From Rubrobacter aplysinae (lineage in GTDB: Bacteria > Actinomycetota > Rubrobacteria > Rubrobacterales > Rubrobacteraceae): DNA of 64,000 nucleotides. The translations under genes were made by a program, and so were the position numbers. Location: contig NZ_LEKH01000004.1 in NCBI RefSeq assembly GCF_001029505.1, positions 137,230 to 201,229 of the forward strand. The letters run 5' to 3'. Positions 52,637-61,346 of the stretch are shown here, piece after piece. How positions within the stretch are numbered: position 1 is the first letter of the stretch; each line of letters begins with the position of its first letter. The notes beneath the pieces were generated by a model. That model ran no database searches. It saw only the letters and a list, made by a program, of their open reading frames with translations, and was not told where the DNA came from.

Positions 52637-53455
52637 ATGACCATAGATAGCCCGGCGCCCGACCTGGGCGCCATCAAGGAGCGCCAGCAACAGACCTGGT
52701 CCACCGGAGACTACGCGAGGGTCGGCAACCTGCTGGTCATTATGGGCGAGAATCTGTGCGAGGCGGTGGACCTCCGCTCCGGCCAGAGGGTGCTGGACGT
52801 GGCGACCGGCAGCGGTAACACTGCGCTCTCCGCCGCCCGCCGCTTCTGCGAGACCACCGGCATAGACTACGTCCCCGAGCTTATAGAGCAGGCAAAGGAA
52901 CGTGCCTGGGCCGAACGCCTCGACGCCGCCTTCGAGGTCGGCGACGCGGAGAATCTGCCATATCCCGACGCCTCTTTCGACGCTGTGCTCTCCACGGTAG
53001 GGGTGATGTTTGTTCCGGATCAGGAGAAGTCCGCGGGCGAGATGCTCCGGGTCTGCAAGCCGGGGGGCAGGATCGGGCTCGCCAACTGGACCCCCGACGG
53101 CTTCGTCGGCAACATGTTTCGTACCGTCGGCAAGCACTTTCCGCCGCCCGGCGTCAAGCCTCCCCCGCTGTGGGGCACCGAAGAACGGCTCGGAGAGCTC
53201 TTTGGAGACGGCGTCTCGTCGCTCGACACCACCCGGCGCGCGTACGTCTTGCACTACCCGTCGGTGGCTCACTTCATAGAGCACTTCCGCTCCTACTACG
53301 GGCCGATCTACAAGGCTTTCGCCTCCCTCGATGTCACCGGGCGCGAGGCTCTTGAAAATGACCTTAAGGAGCTCATAGGTCACTGGAACGTCTCCGGCGA
53401 CAGTACGGTGGTCCTGCCCTCGGACTACCTGGAGGTGGTCGCCGTAAGGCGCTGA
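52637..53455 (+). CDS. Class I SAM-dependent methyltransferase (UbiE-like)
   Basis: A 272-residue Rossmann-fold methyltransferase. Motif I VLDVATGSGNTALSAARR binds SAM, GIDYVPELIEQAKERA is the second strand and acidic end, and GDAENLPYPDASFDAV is motif II/III of the UbiE type. The C-terminal lid is about 100 residues. Proteins like this methylate small molecules; the target is unknown. ATG with a GAGAG ribosome site. Fifth gene of the promoter C cluster. Confidence 0.88.
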   Translation: MTIDSPAPDLGAIKERQQQTWSTGDYARVGNLLVIMGENLCEAVDLRSGQRVLDVATGSGNTALSAARRFCETTGIDYVPELIEQAKERAWAERLDAAFEVGDAENLPYPDASFDAVLSTVGVMFVPDQEKSAGEMLRVCKPGGRIGLANWTPDGFVGNMFRTVGKHFPPPGVKPPPLWGTEERLGELFGDGVSSLDTTRRAYVLHYPSVAHFIEHFRSYYGPIYKAFASLDVTGREALENDLKELIGHWNVSGDSTVVLPSDYLEVVAVRR

Positions 53456-53508
53456 ATAAGCTGAATGTCATCGGGTCAGAGTCTGTACGGGAGAGGAGGT
53501 GATGGGAT

Positions 53509-53742
53509 ATGAAGCGTACTTTCCTGATGTTTACGGTGGCAGCGATCATAATGGCGATGACGGCCTTCTCCGGTTCCGCTCTCGCCCACGACGGGCACGC
53601 GGGCTGCAAGGCTTTCGGACAGAACATCGCCGGGCTTGCCACGGGACTCGGTGAAACGTTCGGGCAGACCGCGGCCGCGAACGCGCCCCTGAACGATACG
53701 GTGGAAGCCGAGCAGGCGGCCCTCTGCGAGGCGGAGTACTAG
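53509..53742 (+). CDS. Small secreted protein with two cysteines
   Basis: A 77-residue precursor. The signal peptide has a basic start (MKRTF), a hydrophobic core (LMFTVAAIIMAMTAF) and a cleavage site around SALA-HDG, leaving about 50 residues. The mature form starts HDGHAGC and ends ALCEAEY, so one disulfide is possible. The ribosome site AGGAGGTGAT is a near-perfect complement of the 16S rRNA end, which predicts strong translation. No family is known to me. It is followed by a good terminator. Confidence 0.72.
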   Translation: MKRTFLMFTVAAIIMAMTAFSGSALAHDGHAGCKAFGQNIAGLATGLGETFGQTAAANAPLNDTVEAEQAALCEAEY

Positions 53743-53748
53743 AGGCCC

Positions 53749-53786
53749 TTGCGCCCCGCTGGCCGGCAGTGGTTGGCGGGGCGCAA
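53749..53786 (+). terminator. Terminator of the small secreted protein gene
   Basis: TTGCGCCCCGC (53749-53759) pairs perfectly with GCGGGGCGCAA (53776-53786) over a 16-nt loop, followed by AAT. It lies 7 bp after the stop codon. The 11-bp stem is strong but there is no U-run. Confidence 0.6.
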
Positions 53787-53846
53787 AATGAGTCGCCGAG
53801 TCCGAGGTCCGGGCCGAGTTACCCGGCGGGATCTGGGAAACCGCCT

Positions 53847-55310
53847 TTAGACGGTCGCACCACGCACTTCGTAACGCGACTTCCCGTTCTTTTTTGCCTC
53901 GTACATCGCGGCGTCGCACGCGCTCAACAGGTCGGAAGCCCCCTGTCCGGGCACCCCGAGGGCGATGCCGATGCTGGCCGTGACGAGCATCTCTTGTCCG
54001 CCGGCCGCCAGGGGCGGGCGCAGGGCCTCCGTGACCCTCTCGGCCGCCCGGGTCGCGTCGGATACCTGCGTGACGCCTTCCAGGAGCACCGTGAACTCGT
54101 CGCCGCCGAGGCGGGCCACCGTGTCCGTGGGACGTGTACAGTCCCGCAAGCGCCGGCCCACACCGACGAGGAGCTCGTCTCCCGCCTCGTGGCCCAGGCT
54201 GTCGTTTACGCGCTTGAAGCCGTCGAGGTCGATAAAGAGCACGGCGATGCCCTTCCCCTGCCTCGAAAGGCGTGCGGTGGCATTTTCGAGGCGCTCCGAG
54301 AATAGCCTCCTGTTGGGGAGCCCGGTCAAATGATCGTGAGAAGCCTGGAACGCCAGGCGTTCTTCGAGCGTCCTGCGCTCACCGACCATGCCCGCCATGC
54401 GAACCGAGACGAGCCCGAACAGGACCACGGAGCCGCCGACCACCAGCGGCACGTCCACCGGCAGGCCGAGCGCCGTCTGGACTACGAGTATCCCGGGCGC
54501 TATGAGCATCGCGGCCAGCAAGAAAGAGAGCCGTTGCCAGCTCAACCTGGTGTCCGCGGCGGGCGGCTGCTGAGAGAGGGCGGACATCGAGGGGTGGAGA
54601 GCGGCGGCCCCGAAGAGCACCTGGTAGAGCAGCAACCCGGCGTGGGCGGCGGCAGCGATGCCACCGCCCCCGGGGATGGAGGCGCCAAAGCTTATGCTGG
54701 AGGCCAGAAAGAGGGCGAGGCTCGCGAAGATCAGATAGTGAACCGCGCGGCGTCTGTCGGGCGCGAGGAGAAAGCGCACCAGGACGGCGATCATGAGCAG
54801 GCACGCAAACAGGTAACCGTTGTACGCCAGACCTTCGAGGAGAGAGGGGACGTACGGACCCTGGAAGAAGGCCTCGACCAGGACCCAGGAGAGCATGAAA
54901 AGCCCGGTGAGCAGGATGAGCGGGTCCACGAAACGGAAGGAGTTTTTCCCCTGTACGAGCAGCAACCCGGCTATCGTGACGGCGTATGCGGCGAGGTACA
55001 ACACGTCGGCCGGCGAGGGAAAGGGATCCTTTTGCCCTGCCACGTAGGCGTGGGCGATCCAAACGAGGTCTCCGGCCACGGTCGCCAGCATCCCCAGCGC
55101 GAAGAGATGCCAGATAATGCGCCGGCCCGGCCGGTAGGCCTTGACTCCGGCGGCGATGGCCGCCACCGCACCTACACCAAAGGCGGCGCTGAAAACATCC
55201 CTGTGGATCTCTAGAGGAAGCAGGAAGTAAACGGCCGTGGCCCCGGCCCCGCACAGCACGTATAGGAGCCATGCGGGTATCCCAAAGACCTGTATAGCTC
55301 TGTTCTCCAT
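53847..55310 (-). CDS. Diguanylate cyclase with membrane-bound sensor domain
   Basis: A 487-residue protein. The first 320 residues carry about ten transmembrane helices, probably a sensor. The GGDEF domain follows (about 325-487): the catalytic GGDEF sits near residue 400 and a RxxD inhibitory site (RPTD) lies five residues before it. SHDHLTGLPNRRLFSERL starts the domain. It makes c-di-GMP, a regulator of attachment and development. ATG 55310 is used; the frame is open to 55367. The promoter lies in the 55311-55693 gap. No phosphodiesterase is seen nearby. Confidence 0.92.
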   Translation of the reverse strand: MENRAIQVFGIPAWLLYVLCGAGATAVYFLLPLEIHRDVFSAAFGVGAVAAIAAGVKAYRPGRRIIWHLFALGMLATVAGDLVWIAHAYVAGQKDPFPSPADVLYLAAYAVTIAGLLLVQGKNSFRFVDPLILLTGLFMLSWVLVEAFFQGPYVPSLLEGLAYNGYLFACLLMIAVLVRFLLAPDRRRAVHYLIFASLALFLASSISFGASIPGGGGIAAAAHAGLLLYQVLFGAAALHPSMSALSQQPPAADTRLSWQRLSFLLAAMLIAPGILVVQTALGLPVDVPLVVGGSVVLFGLVSVRMAGMVGERRTLEERLAFQASHDHLTGLPNRRLFSERLENATARLSRQGKGIAVLFIDLDGFKRVNDSLGHEAGDELLVGVGRRLRDCTRPTDTVARLGGDEFTVLLEGVTQVSDATRAAERVTEALRPPLAAGGQEMLVTASIGIALGVPGQGASDLLSACDAAMYEAKKNGKSRYEVRGATV

Positions 55311-55693
55311 AGCTTGCGTCTTCCCTAAATTCCCTATCTTCCCCCGGCCAGGAGTATCTCTTTCCACCCGGGATACTGCGGGCGTGTCCCAAGCCTCCCG
55401 CAGTATAGACTCGCCCCAGAAGGCCTCGCACGTCCCAGTATGCCTCCCCGACGGCGTAGCCGCGAGCCCAAAGGTGGCCTTTGCCCCGCCCCGGGCAGCG
55501 CGGCCCGCATACGGGCTTGTGTCCGCCGGAGGTTGCTGGCGGGTCTCCCGGCACGCCGGCCGGGATGCTCGGGTGCTTGCCTCTGTGGCGAAAATCCGCC
55601 CGTTCGGGTGGTTACGGGAGAGCCGGGATCGTCGTAAGATGTGTAGCAGATTTTATTTGCTGGACTGCGGCTGCACCGTTAGAAGGAGGGGAC
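55311..55693. other. 383-bp divergent gap
   Basis: No gene is seen. It holds promoters for the diguanylate cyclase (minus) and the DHA2 exporter (plus). A GCGGG/CCCGC hairpin lies near 55378-55403. A local AT-rich patch at 55640-55665 precedes the exporter's AAGGAGGGG ribosome site. Confidence 0.4.
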
Positions 55694-57304
55694 TTGGCGA
55701 ACATAATCCGCCAGCCGTGTGACGAAGGCGTCCTCCGTTCGGGAAAGGCCGTGGACCCGTGCTCGCCGAGCGTCGGGGTGTGGGTTCTGGTTGCGACCAT
55801 CCTCGGCTCTTCGATGGGCTTTATAGACGGCTCGGTGGTGAACGTGGCGCTGCCCGCCATCCAGCGACAGCTCGGGGCTACCGCCGTGGATGCGCAGTGG
55901 ATAGTGGAATCCTACGCTTTGTTTCTGGCGGCGCTCATCCTGGTCGGCGGTTCTCTGGGGGATCATCTTGGGCGGCGCAGGATCTTCTCCGCTGGCGTCG
56001 TTCTCTTCGCCCTGGCGTCGGTGTGGTGCGGCTTCGCCCCGAGCCCGGAGCAGCTAATAGTCGCGCGGGCTGTGCAGGGTGTCGGCGGGGCGATGCTGAT
56101 ACCGGGCTCGCTTGCGATTATCAGCGCCTCTTTCAGCGAGGAGCGCCGGGGCAAGGCGATAGGCACCTGGGCCGCGTTCTCGGGGATCACCTCGGTGCTG
56201 GGTCCGGTCTTGGGCGGCTATCTGGTCGAGACGCTGTCGTGGCGGTGGGTGTTCTTTATAAACATCCCGCTGGCGGCGGCGGTCCTGGCGATCACGCTAA
56301 CCCGGGTCCCAGAGAGCCGGGACGAGGAGGCCCGGAAGCTCGACCCGTGGGGAGCGGTCCTGGCGACTGCCGGGCTCGGCGGGCTCGTTTTCGGGCTCAT
56401 AGAGTCATCCAGCGTCGGGATGGCGGACCCTCTGGTGATCGTCTCGCTGGCCGTCGGTGCGGCGGCGCTCGTGGGGTTCGTCTTCGCGGAGCTGCGGGTC
56501 GAGGAGCCGATGATGCCTCTATACCTGTTCCGTTCGCGCAACTTTACCGGGGCCAACACGTTTACCCTGCTCCTGTACTTCGCCCTGGGCGGGGCGCTGT
56601 TCTTTCTGCCGTTCAACCTGATCCAGGTCCAGGGCTACACGGCAACGGCAGCGGGCGCGGCGTTCGTGCCCGCCATAGTGCTAATGTTCTTCCTCTCTCG
56701 CTACACCGGGGCGCTCACCGACCGCTTCGGTCCCCGGCTGCCGCTGGTGGTCGGCCCCGCGATAGCCGCCGTTGGTTTCGGGCTCTTTACGCTGCCGGGA
56801 GCGGACGCGAACTCGGGGTCCGGCTCGTACTGGACAACCTTCTTCCCGGCGGTGGTCGTGCTCGGGCTCGGGCTCTCCATACTGGTCCCGAATCTGACCA
56901 CCGTGGCGCTGAACTCGGTTACGGGACAGCACTCCGGGCTCGCGAGCGGGGTAAACAACGCCTTCTCCCGCGTCGCGTCGCTGCTCGCCATAGCCGTGCT
57001 CGGCGTCCTGATGTTCACCGTGTTCAGCGCAAGTCTCGACTCCAGGGTGGCGGATCTGGACCTATCCGGCCAACAGAGAGCCCAACTAGAGGAACGGAAG
57101 GTGGATCTCGGCGCGGCCCGGCCGCCGGAGAGCCTCTCGGCCGGGACGGCGGCCGCCGTGGAACGGGCGATCTCGGAGTCCTATGTGGCCGGGTTCCGGT
57201 GGGTGATGCTCGTCTGCGCCGGGCTCGCCCTGGCGAGCTCACTGAGCGCGGCGTTTCTCATACAGGGTAAGAAGGTACCCCTGGAGAGTCCCGGGATAGG
57301 CTGA
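55694..57304 (+). CDS. DHA2-family MFS drug exporter (EmrB/QacA type)
   Basis: A 536-residue 14-helix major facilitator. The motif D1/A region LGRRRIFSAG and C-motif GSLGDHLGRR are present, as is the family hallmark PGSLAIISASFSEERRGKAIG. MGFIDGSVVNVALPAIQ near the N-terminus is the DHA2 signature. It exports hydrophobic compounds with proton influx. TTG 55694 is chosen because AAGGAGGGG sits about 5 nt upstream and the frame upstream of it lacks a sensible start. A soluble loop of about 70 residues precedes the last helix. Confidence 0.9.
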   Translation: MANIIRQPCDEGVLRSGKAVDPCSPSVGVWVLVATILGSSMGFIDGSVVNVALPAIQRQLGATAVDAQWIVESYALFLAALILVGGSLGDHLGRRRIFSAGVVLFALASVWCGFAPSPEQLIVARAVQGVGGAMLIPGSLAIISASFSEERRGKAIGTWAAFSGITSVLGPVLGGYLVETLSWRWVFFINIPLAAAVLAITLTRVPESRDEEARKLDPWGAVLATAGLGGLVFGLIESSSVGMADPLVIVSLAVGAAALVGFVFAELRVEEPMMPLYLFRSRNFTGANTFTLLLYFALGGALFFLPFNLIQVQGYTATAAGAAFVPAIVLMFFLSRYTGALTDRFGPRLPLVVGPAIAAVGFGLFTLPGADANSGSGSYWTTFFPAVVVLGLGLSILVPNLTTVALNSVTGQHSGLASGVNNAFSRVASLLAIAVLGVLMFTVFSASLDSRVADLDLSGQQRAQLEERKVDLGAARPPESLSAGTAAAVERAISESYVAGFRWVMLVCAGLALASSLSAAFLIQGKKVPLESPGIG

Positions 57305-57572
57305 CCGGAGTCGAGAGGGTAGGATGCGCCGGGCTGACCGACCCCGGAAACCTCATCCTGAACGAGTCTGACTCTAACGACACTCGCAGCGAGGAGCTTA
57401 TACAGTAAGCCTTTTCCACACTCTTGAAGAGCCACACCAGAGCCGTGATCGTCCGCCACCTCGACCATCCGAAAGCGCGGTCCAGCTCCGGACGGGGCGG
57501 CCGGATAACCGAACGGAAGCCTGGCGGCGGCGGGGGCGTTTGCCGGGCCCGCCGTGTGGTTCAATATCCGGC

Positions 57573-58397
57573 ATGAAATTCGGAATATCTACTTTCGTTA
57601 CCGATGATGGCATAGCCCCGGCCCCGCTCGCCCGGGCTATAGAGGAGCGGGGCTTCGACTCGCTGTTCGTCGCCGAGCACACCCACATCCCGGCGAGCCG
57701 GGAGACACCCTACCCGGGCGGCGGAGACCTGCCGGACAAGTACTACAAAACCCTGGACCCATTCGTCACGCTAACCGCGGCCGCTTGCGCCACCGAGCGC
57801 CTGCTGCTCGGTACCGGCGTCGCCCTGATGATCGAGCGCGACACCATCACCACCGCGAAGGAAGTGGCGAGCCTCGACCTCGTCTCCGGCGGGCGCTTCG
57901 TGTTCGGTGTGGGCGTCGGCTGGAACCGGGAAGAGATGGCGAACCACGGCACGGATCCCGGTAGCCGGGGCAAGCTCCTGGACGAGCAGCTCCGGGCCCT
58001 GCGGGAGATATGGACGAGAGAGGAGGCCGAGTTCCACGGTGAGTACGTGGACTTTGACCCGATCTTCTCTCGACCGAAGCCCGTGCAGCAGCCGCACCCG
58101 CCGATCTACGTCGGCGGCGGCGAGGCGGCCTTCGACCGCGTCCGCGAGAACGGCGACGCCTGGCTGGCGAACGGCGTGCCGCCGGACAAGCTGGAGCCGA
58201 TGCTCGAAACGCTGCGCGAACAGACGGGCCGGGAGGTGCCGGTAACGGTGTTCGGGGCTACTGCCGAGCCGGATGCACTGGAGGGCTACCAGAGGCTAGG
58301 TGTGGAGCGCGCGCTGGTGATGCTGCCGACCCTGCCCGAGCGGGAGACCATAGAGCGCCTGGACGAACTGGCCGAGGCTACCGCCGCATTCGTGTAG
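57573..58397 (+). CDS. F420-dependent LLM-class oxidoreductase
   Basis: A 274-residue TIM-barrel luciferase-like protein of the actinobacterial F420 group (TIGR03619-like). Segments ERGFDSLFVAEHTHIPASR and GVGWNREEMANHGTDP, and late PPIYVGGGEAA, are typical. It reduces or oxidises small organic substrates with F420; the substrate is unknown. ATG 57573 is at the natural start of the family (MKFGISTFVTDDG). It lies 269 bp after the exporter and converges on the dehydrogenase gene. Confidence 0.88.
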   Translation: MKFGISTFVTDDGIAPAPLARAIEERGFDSLFVAEHTHIPASRETPYPGGGDLPDKYYKTLDPFVTLTAAACATERLLLGTGVALMIERDTITTAKEVASLDLVSGGRFVFGVGVGWNREEMANHGTDPGSRGKLLDEQLRALREIWTREEAEFHGEYVDFDPIFSRPKPVQQPHPPIYVGGGEAAFDRVRENGDAWLANGVPPDKLEPMLETLREQTGREVPVTVFGATAEPDALEGYQRLGVERALVMLPTLPERETIERLDELAEATAAFV

Positions 58398-58548
58398 CTT
58401 CTTAGAGCGGATTTAGCCCTCCTCGTCGTACTCGTGGCTTGGCGGGCGATGATGTTCTTCCGGGTCTTACAGATCATCCCGGCGCGTGCCCGAGCCCGCT
58501 CGGCCTGTCCGAGAGTGCGACCTTCGCACCTCCCGCAGTCTGCATCTT

Positions 58549-59409
58549 CTAGCTTCCGTCCCCGTAGTCGTAGAACCCGCGCCCCGTCTTGCGCCCGAGC
58601 CTGCCGGCCTTGACGTACTTGACCAGCAACGGGCTCGGCCTGAACCTCTCGCCGAGTGCGGCGTGCAGGTACTCCGTGTTCCTCAGCCGGGCGTCCAGGC
58701 CGACGAGGTCCGCCAGCTCCAGCGGCCCCATCGGGTGGTTCAGACCGAGCTTTATCGCCCGGTCTATATCCCCCGCGCTCGCTACGCCCTCCTGGAGCAT
58801 GTTCATTGCCTCGTTGCCGATGAGGCAGCTCATGCGGCTGGTGACGAAGCCGGGAAACTCCTCTACCTCGACCGTTTCCTTGCCCATTCGTTCGGCAACC
58901 AGCCGCGCCGTCTCGTAGGTGTCGTCCGAGGTGTCGAGGCCGCGGACTATCTCCACCAGCTTCATCCTCGGTACCGGGTTGAAGAAGTGCATGGCGATGC
59001 AGCGGTCCGCCCGGCCCGTGGAGGCCCCGATCTCGGTCGGGCTCATGGTCGAGGTGTTGGTGGCGAGCACCGTCTCTGGTGCGCACAGCCGGTCCAGATC
59101 GCCGAAGACCTCCAGCTTTAGCTCCATCACCTCGGGCACCGCCTCCACCACCAGGCCCGCGCCCTCCACGCACCCCGAGAGCCCGGCATGGTAGCTGAGG
59201 CGTCCGAGAGCGGCCTCCGCCTCCTCCCGCGAGAGCCGACCCTTTTCCACCTCCCGATCCAGCCTGCTACCGATGGACTCCTCCGCGGCCCGCAGCCGCT
59301 CCTCGTCCACCTCCCGCAGACCCACGGAGAACCCCCCGACGGCGGCGGACTGCGCTATGCCTTCCCCCATCGTGCCCGCCCCGACGACGGCTATCTTCTC
59401 TACCTCCAC
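58549..59409 (-). CDS. 3-hydroxybutyryl-CoA dehydrogenase (Hbd/PaaH type)
   Basis: A 286-residue NAD-dependent enzyme: GAGTMGEG near the N-terminus, the LVVEAVPEVMELK and TNTSTMSP segments, catalytic His-Glu in AMHFFNPVPRMKLVEIV and the C-terminal dimer domain with RKTGRGFYDY. GTG 59409 is taken as start since homologues begin near VEVEKIAVVGAG. ATG 59442 is in frame 33 bp upstream with no better ribosome site. It oxidises 3-hydroxyacyl-CoA in beta-oxidation or reduces acetoacetyl-CoA. It diverges from the enoyl-CoA hydratase across the palindromic operator. Confidence 0.9.
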   Translation of the reverse strand: MEVEKIAVVGAGTMGEGIAQSAAVGGFSVGLREVDEERLRAAEESIGSRLDREVEKGRLSREEAEAALGRLSYHAGLSGCVEGAGLVVEAVPEVMELKLEVFGDLDRLCAPETVLATNTSTMSPTEIGASTGRADRCIAMHFFNPVPRMKLVEIVRGLDTSDDTYETARLVAERMGKETVEVEEFPGFVTSRMSCLIGNEAMNMLQEGVASAGDIDRAIKLGLNHPMGPLELADLVGLDARLRNTEYLHAALGERFRPSPLLVKYVKAGRLGRKTGRGFYDYGDGS

Positions 59410-59492
59410 GCTCTCTCCACGCTCCTCCTTCCGCCCTGCCATGCGGGGTCAAGTATAGGTAGCCTGGAGCTGTACGGTCAATGACAAGCCAG

Positions 59493-59509
59493 TAATTGTT
59501 ATACAATTA
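59493..59509. promoter_or_regulatory. Palindromic operator between two beta-oxidation genes
   Basis: TAATTGT (59493-59499), TAT, ACAATTA (59503-59509): a perfect 7-bp inverted repeat with a 3-bp spacer. It contains the + strand -10-like TATACA (59500-59505) and lies in an AT-rich patch between the divergent dehydrogenase and enoyl-CoA hydratase genes, so it could control both. Confidence 0.65.
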
Positions 59510-59540
59510 GATCCAGCCGTGGGAGAGTAAGGGAGGGCTG

Positions 59541-60323
59541 ATGGCCGGGGGCTACGAGACCATTTCGACCGCCGTGGACGGCGGTGTCGCCACGATCACC
59601 ATAGACCGCCAAGAGGTGCGCAACGCGCTGAACGGCGGGGTCATGCGGGAGTTGCGGGCCGCGCTCGACGAGTTCCGGGACGACGAGAGCGTAGGGCTGG
59701 TGGTGTTTACCGGGGCGGGGGAGAAGGCGTTTGTGGCCGGGGCGGACATCTCGGAGCTGCGCGAAAGGACGCCTCTCGACGCGCTGTCCTCGGGGTTGCA
59801 GAGGCTGTTCGACGAGATCGAGGGCTACGAGAAGCCGACCATCGCGGCGGTAAACGGCTACGCTCTGGGCGGTGGCTGCGAGCTCGCGATGGCCTGCGAC
59901 ATCCGCATCGCCGCCGAGAGCGCGAAGTTCGGCCAGCCCGAGGTAAACCTGTCTATCATCCCCGGTGCGGGCGGGACGCAGCGTCTTAGCCGGCTCGTCG
60001 GCAAGGGCAAGGCGACCGAGCTGATCCTGACCGGCGAGGCGATAGACGCGGAGGAGGCGCACAGGATCGGGCTGGTCTCGAAAGTTGTGCCGCAGGAGGA
60101 GCTTACGAGCGCGGTGGGAGAGATGGCCTCGTCCATCCTGAAGAAAGGCCCGCTCGCCATCCGGCTGGCGAAGATAGCCGTCTCCCGGGGCGCGGAGACC
60201 GACCAGGACACGGGGATGCTCATAGAGCGGCTCGCACAGGCGGTGCTCCTCGACAGCGAAGATAAGCGGGAAGGCACGAGCGCGTTCCTCGAAAAGCGTG
60301 AGCCGGATTTCCGCGGCAGATAA
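59541..60323 (+). CDS. Enoyl-CoA hydratase/isomerase
   Basis: A 260-residue crotonase. AFVAGADISEL binds the CoA thioester and forms the oxyanion hole. The GGGCELAMACDIRIAAESAKFGQPEV segment (landmarks only: GGGCELAMACD, KFGQPEV) contains the catalytic Glu positions, and the family segment GAGGTQRLSRLVG is intact. It hydrates trans-2-enoyl-CoA to 3-hydroxyacyl-CoA. ATG behind GGGAGGG. The next gene, 57 bp downstream, oxidises that product. Confidence 0.92.
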   Translation: MAGGYETISTAVDGGVATITIDRQEVRNALNGGVMRELRAALDEFRDDESVGLVVFTGAGEKAFVAGADISELRERTPLDALSSGLQRLFDEIEGYEKPTIAAVNGYALGGGCELAMACDIRIAAESAKFGQPEVNLSIIPGAGGTQRLSRLVGKGKATELILTGEAIDAEEAHRIGLVSKVVPQEELTSAVGEMASSILKKGPLAIRLAKIAVSRGAETDQDTGMLIERLAQAVLLDSEDKREGTSAFLEKREPDFRGR

Positions 60324-60379
60324 GCGGAGCAGGTAGCCACGACCGGGCATGACCAAGCACGACCCAGGGGAGGAGGACA

Positions 60380-61252
60380 ATGCAGCCTAACGCCGACGGC
60401 GTGAGCCGGGTGCTGGTGTGTGGCGCGGGGGCGATGGGGTCCGGGATCGGGGCCGTCTTCGCCCTGGCCGGCTACGAGACCACCGTGCAGGATATAGACG
60501 AGGGCATGCTCGGCAAGGCCCACGAGGAGCTGCGCTCCCGCCTGGACCGCAACGTCGAGAAGGGCCGCATGAGCCCGCAACAGGTAGAAGACGCCTTCTC
60601 GAAGCTATCTTTCACCACGGAGATAGAGGAGCCTGCGCGCAGCGCCGACCTGGTCGTGGAGGCGATAGTCGAAAAGCTCGCCGTGAAGCGCGAGCTTTTC
60701 TCGCGGCTGGACGGGGCCGCGCCGGAGCACGCGATCCTCGCCACCAACTCCTCGACCATCGTCTCCTCGCGAGTCGCCGACGTCACGAGCCGCCCCGACC
60801 GGGTCTGTAACCTGCACTTCTTCAACCCCGCGCTCGTAATGGAGTGCGTCGAGGTGGTCCGCAACCCCGAGACCTCCGATGCCACGGTGGATACGGTCGT
60901 AGAAGTTTCGAGGCGCATTGGCAAGGAGCCGGTGATCCTTGAGCGGGAGATTTCGGGCTTCGTCGCAAACCGGATCCTGGGCGCTCTGACCGACGAGGCC
61001 GTGAGCCTGTACGAGAGCGGCGTCGCTTCCTTCGAGGATATAGACACCGCCTGCAAGAAGGCCCTCGGACATCCCATCGGCCCGTTCGCCCTGATGGACC
61101 TCACCGGCATAGATGTGAACTACTATGTCCGCACGGCCCGCTACGAGGAGACCGGCGACGAGTCCCAGAAGCCGAAGGAGAGCATCGTGGAACGCTTCGA
61201 GCGCGGCGAGTATGGCCGCAAGTCCGGTAAGGGCTGGTACGAGTACCGCTAG
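60380..61252 (+). CDS. 3-hydroxyacyl-CoA dehydrogenase
   Basis: A 290-residue HBD-type dehydrogenase: GAGAMGSGIG nucleotide site, VVEAIVEKLAVK and TNSSTIVSS loops, catalytic His-Glu in NLHFFNPALVMECVEVV and the C-terminal domain with GRKSGKGWYEY. It differs clearly from the other copy at 58.5 kb, so the two are paralogues with different acyl specificity. ATG behind GGGGAGGAGG. With the preceding hydratase it forms a two-step beta-oxidation module. Confidence 0.92.
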   Translation: MQPNADGVSRVLVCGAGAMGSGIGAVFALAGYETTVQDIDEGMLGKAHEELRSRLDRNVEKGRMSPQQVEDAFSKLSFTTEIEEPARSADLVVEAIVEKLAVKRELFSRLDGAAPEHAILATNSSTIVSSRVADVTSRPDRVCNLHFFNPALVMECVEVVRNPETSDATVDTVVEVSRRIGKEPVILEREISGFVANRILGALTDEAVSLYESGVASFEDIDTACKKALGHPIGPFALMDLTGIDVNYYVRTARYEETGDESQKPKESIVERFERGEYGRKSGKGWYEYR

Positions 61253-61312
61253 CCGGCAAGCTCCGGTACTGAAGGCGGCGTTTGGCCGGCGCGCCCGGCA
61301 TGGCCGCGGGCG

Positions 61313-61346
61313 GCGCGGGCTCCTAATCAGCGCGGGCTCCTAATCA
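61313..61346. repeat. Exact 17-bp tandem duplication at a gene end
   Basis: The unit GCGCGGGCTCCTAATCA occurs twice in direct succession (61313-61329 and 61330-61346). The second copy contains the stop codon of the minus-strand gene. The duplication lies just after the stop, so it leaves the protein unchanged. Confidence 0.9.
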
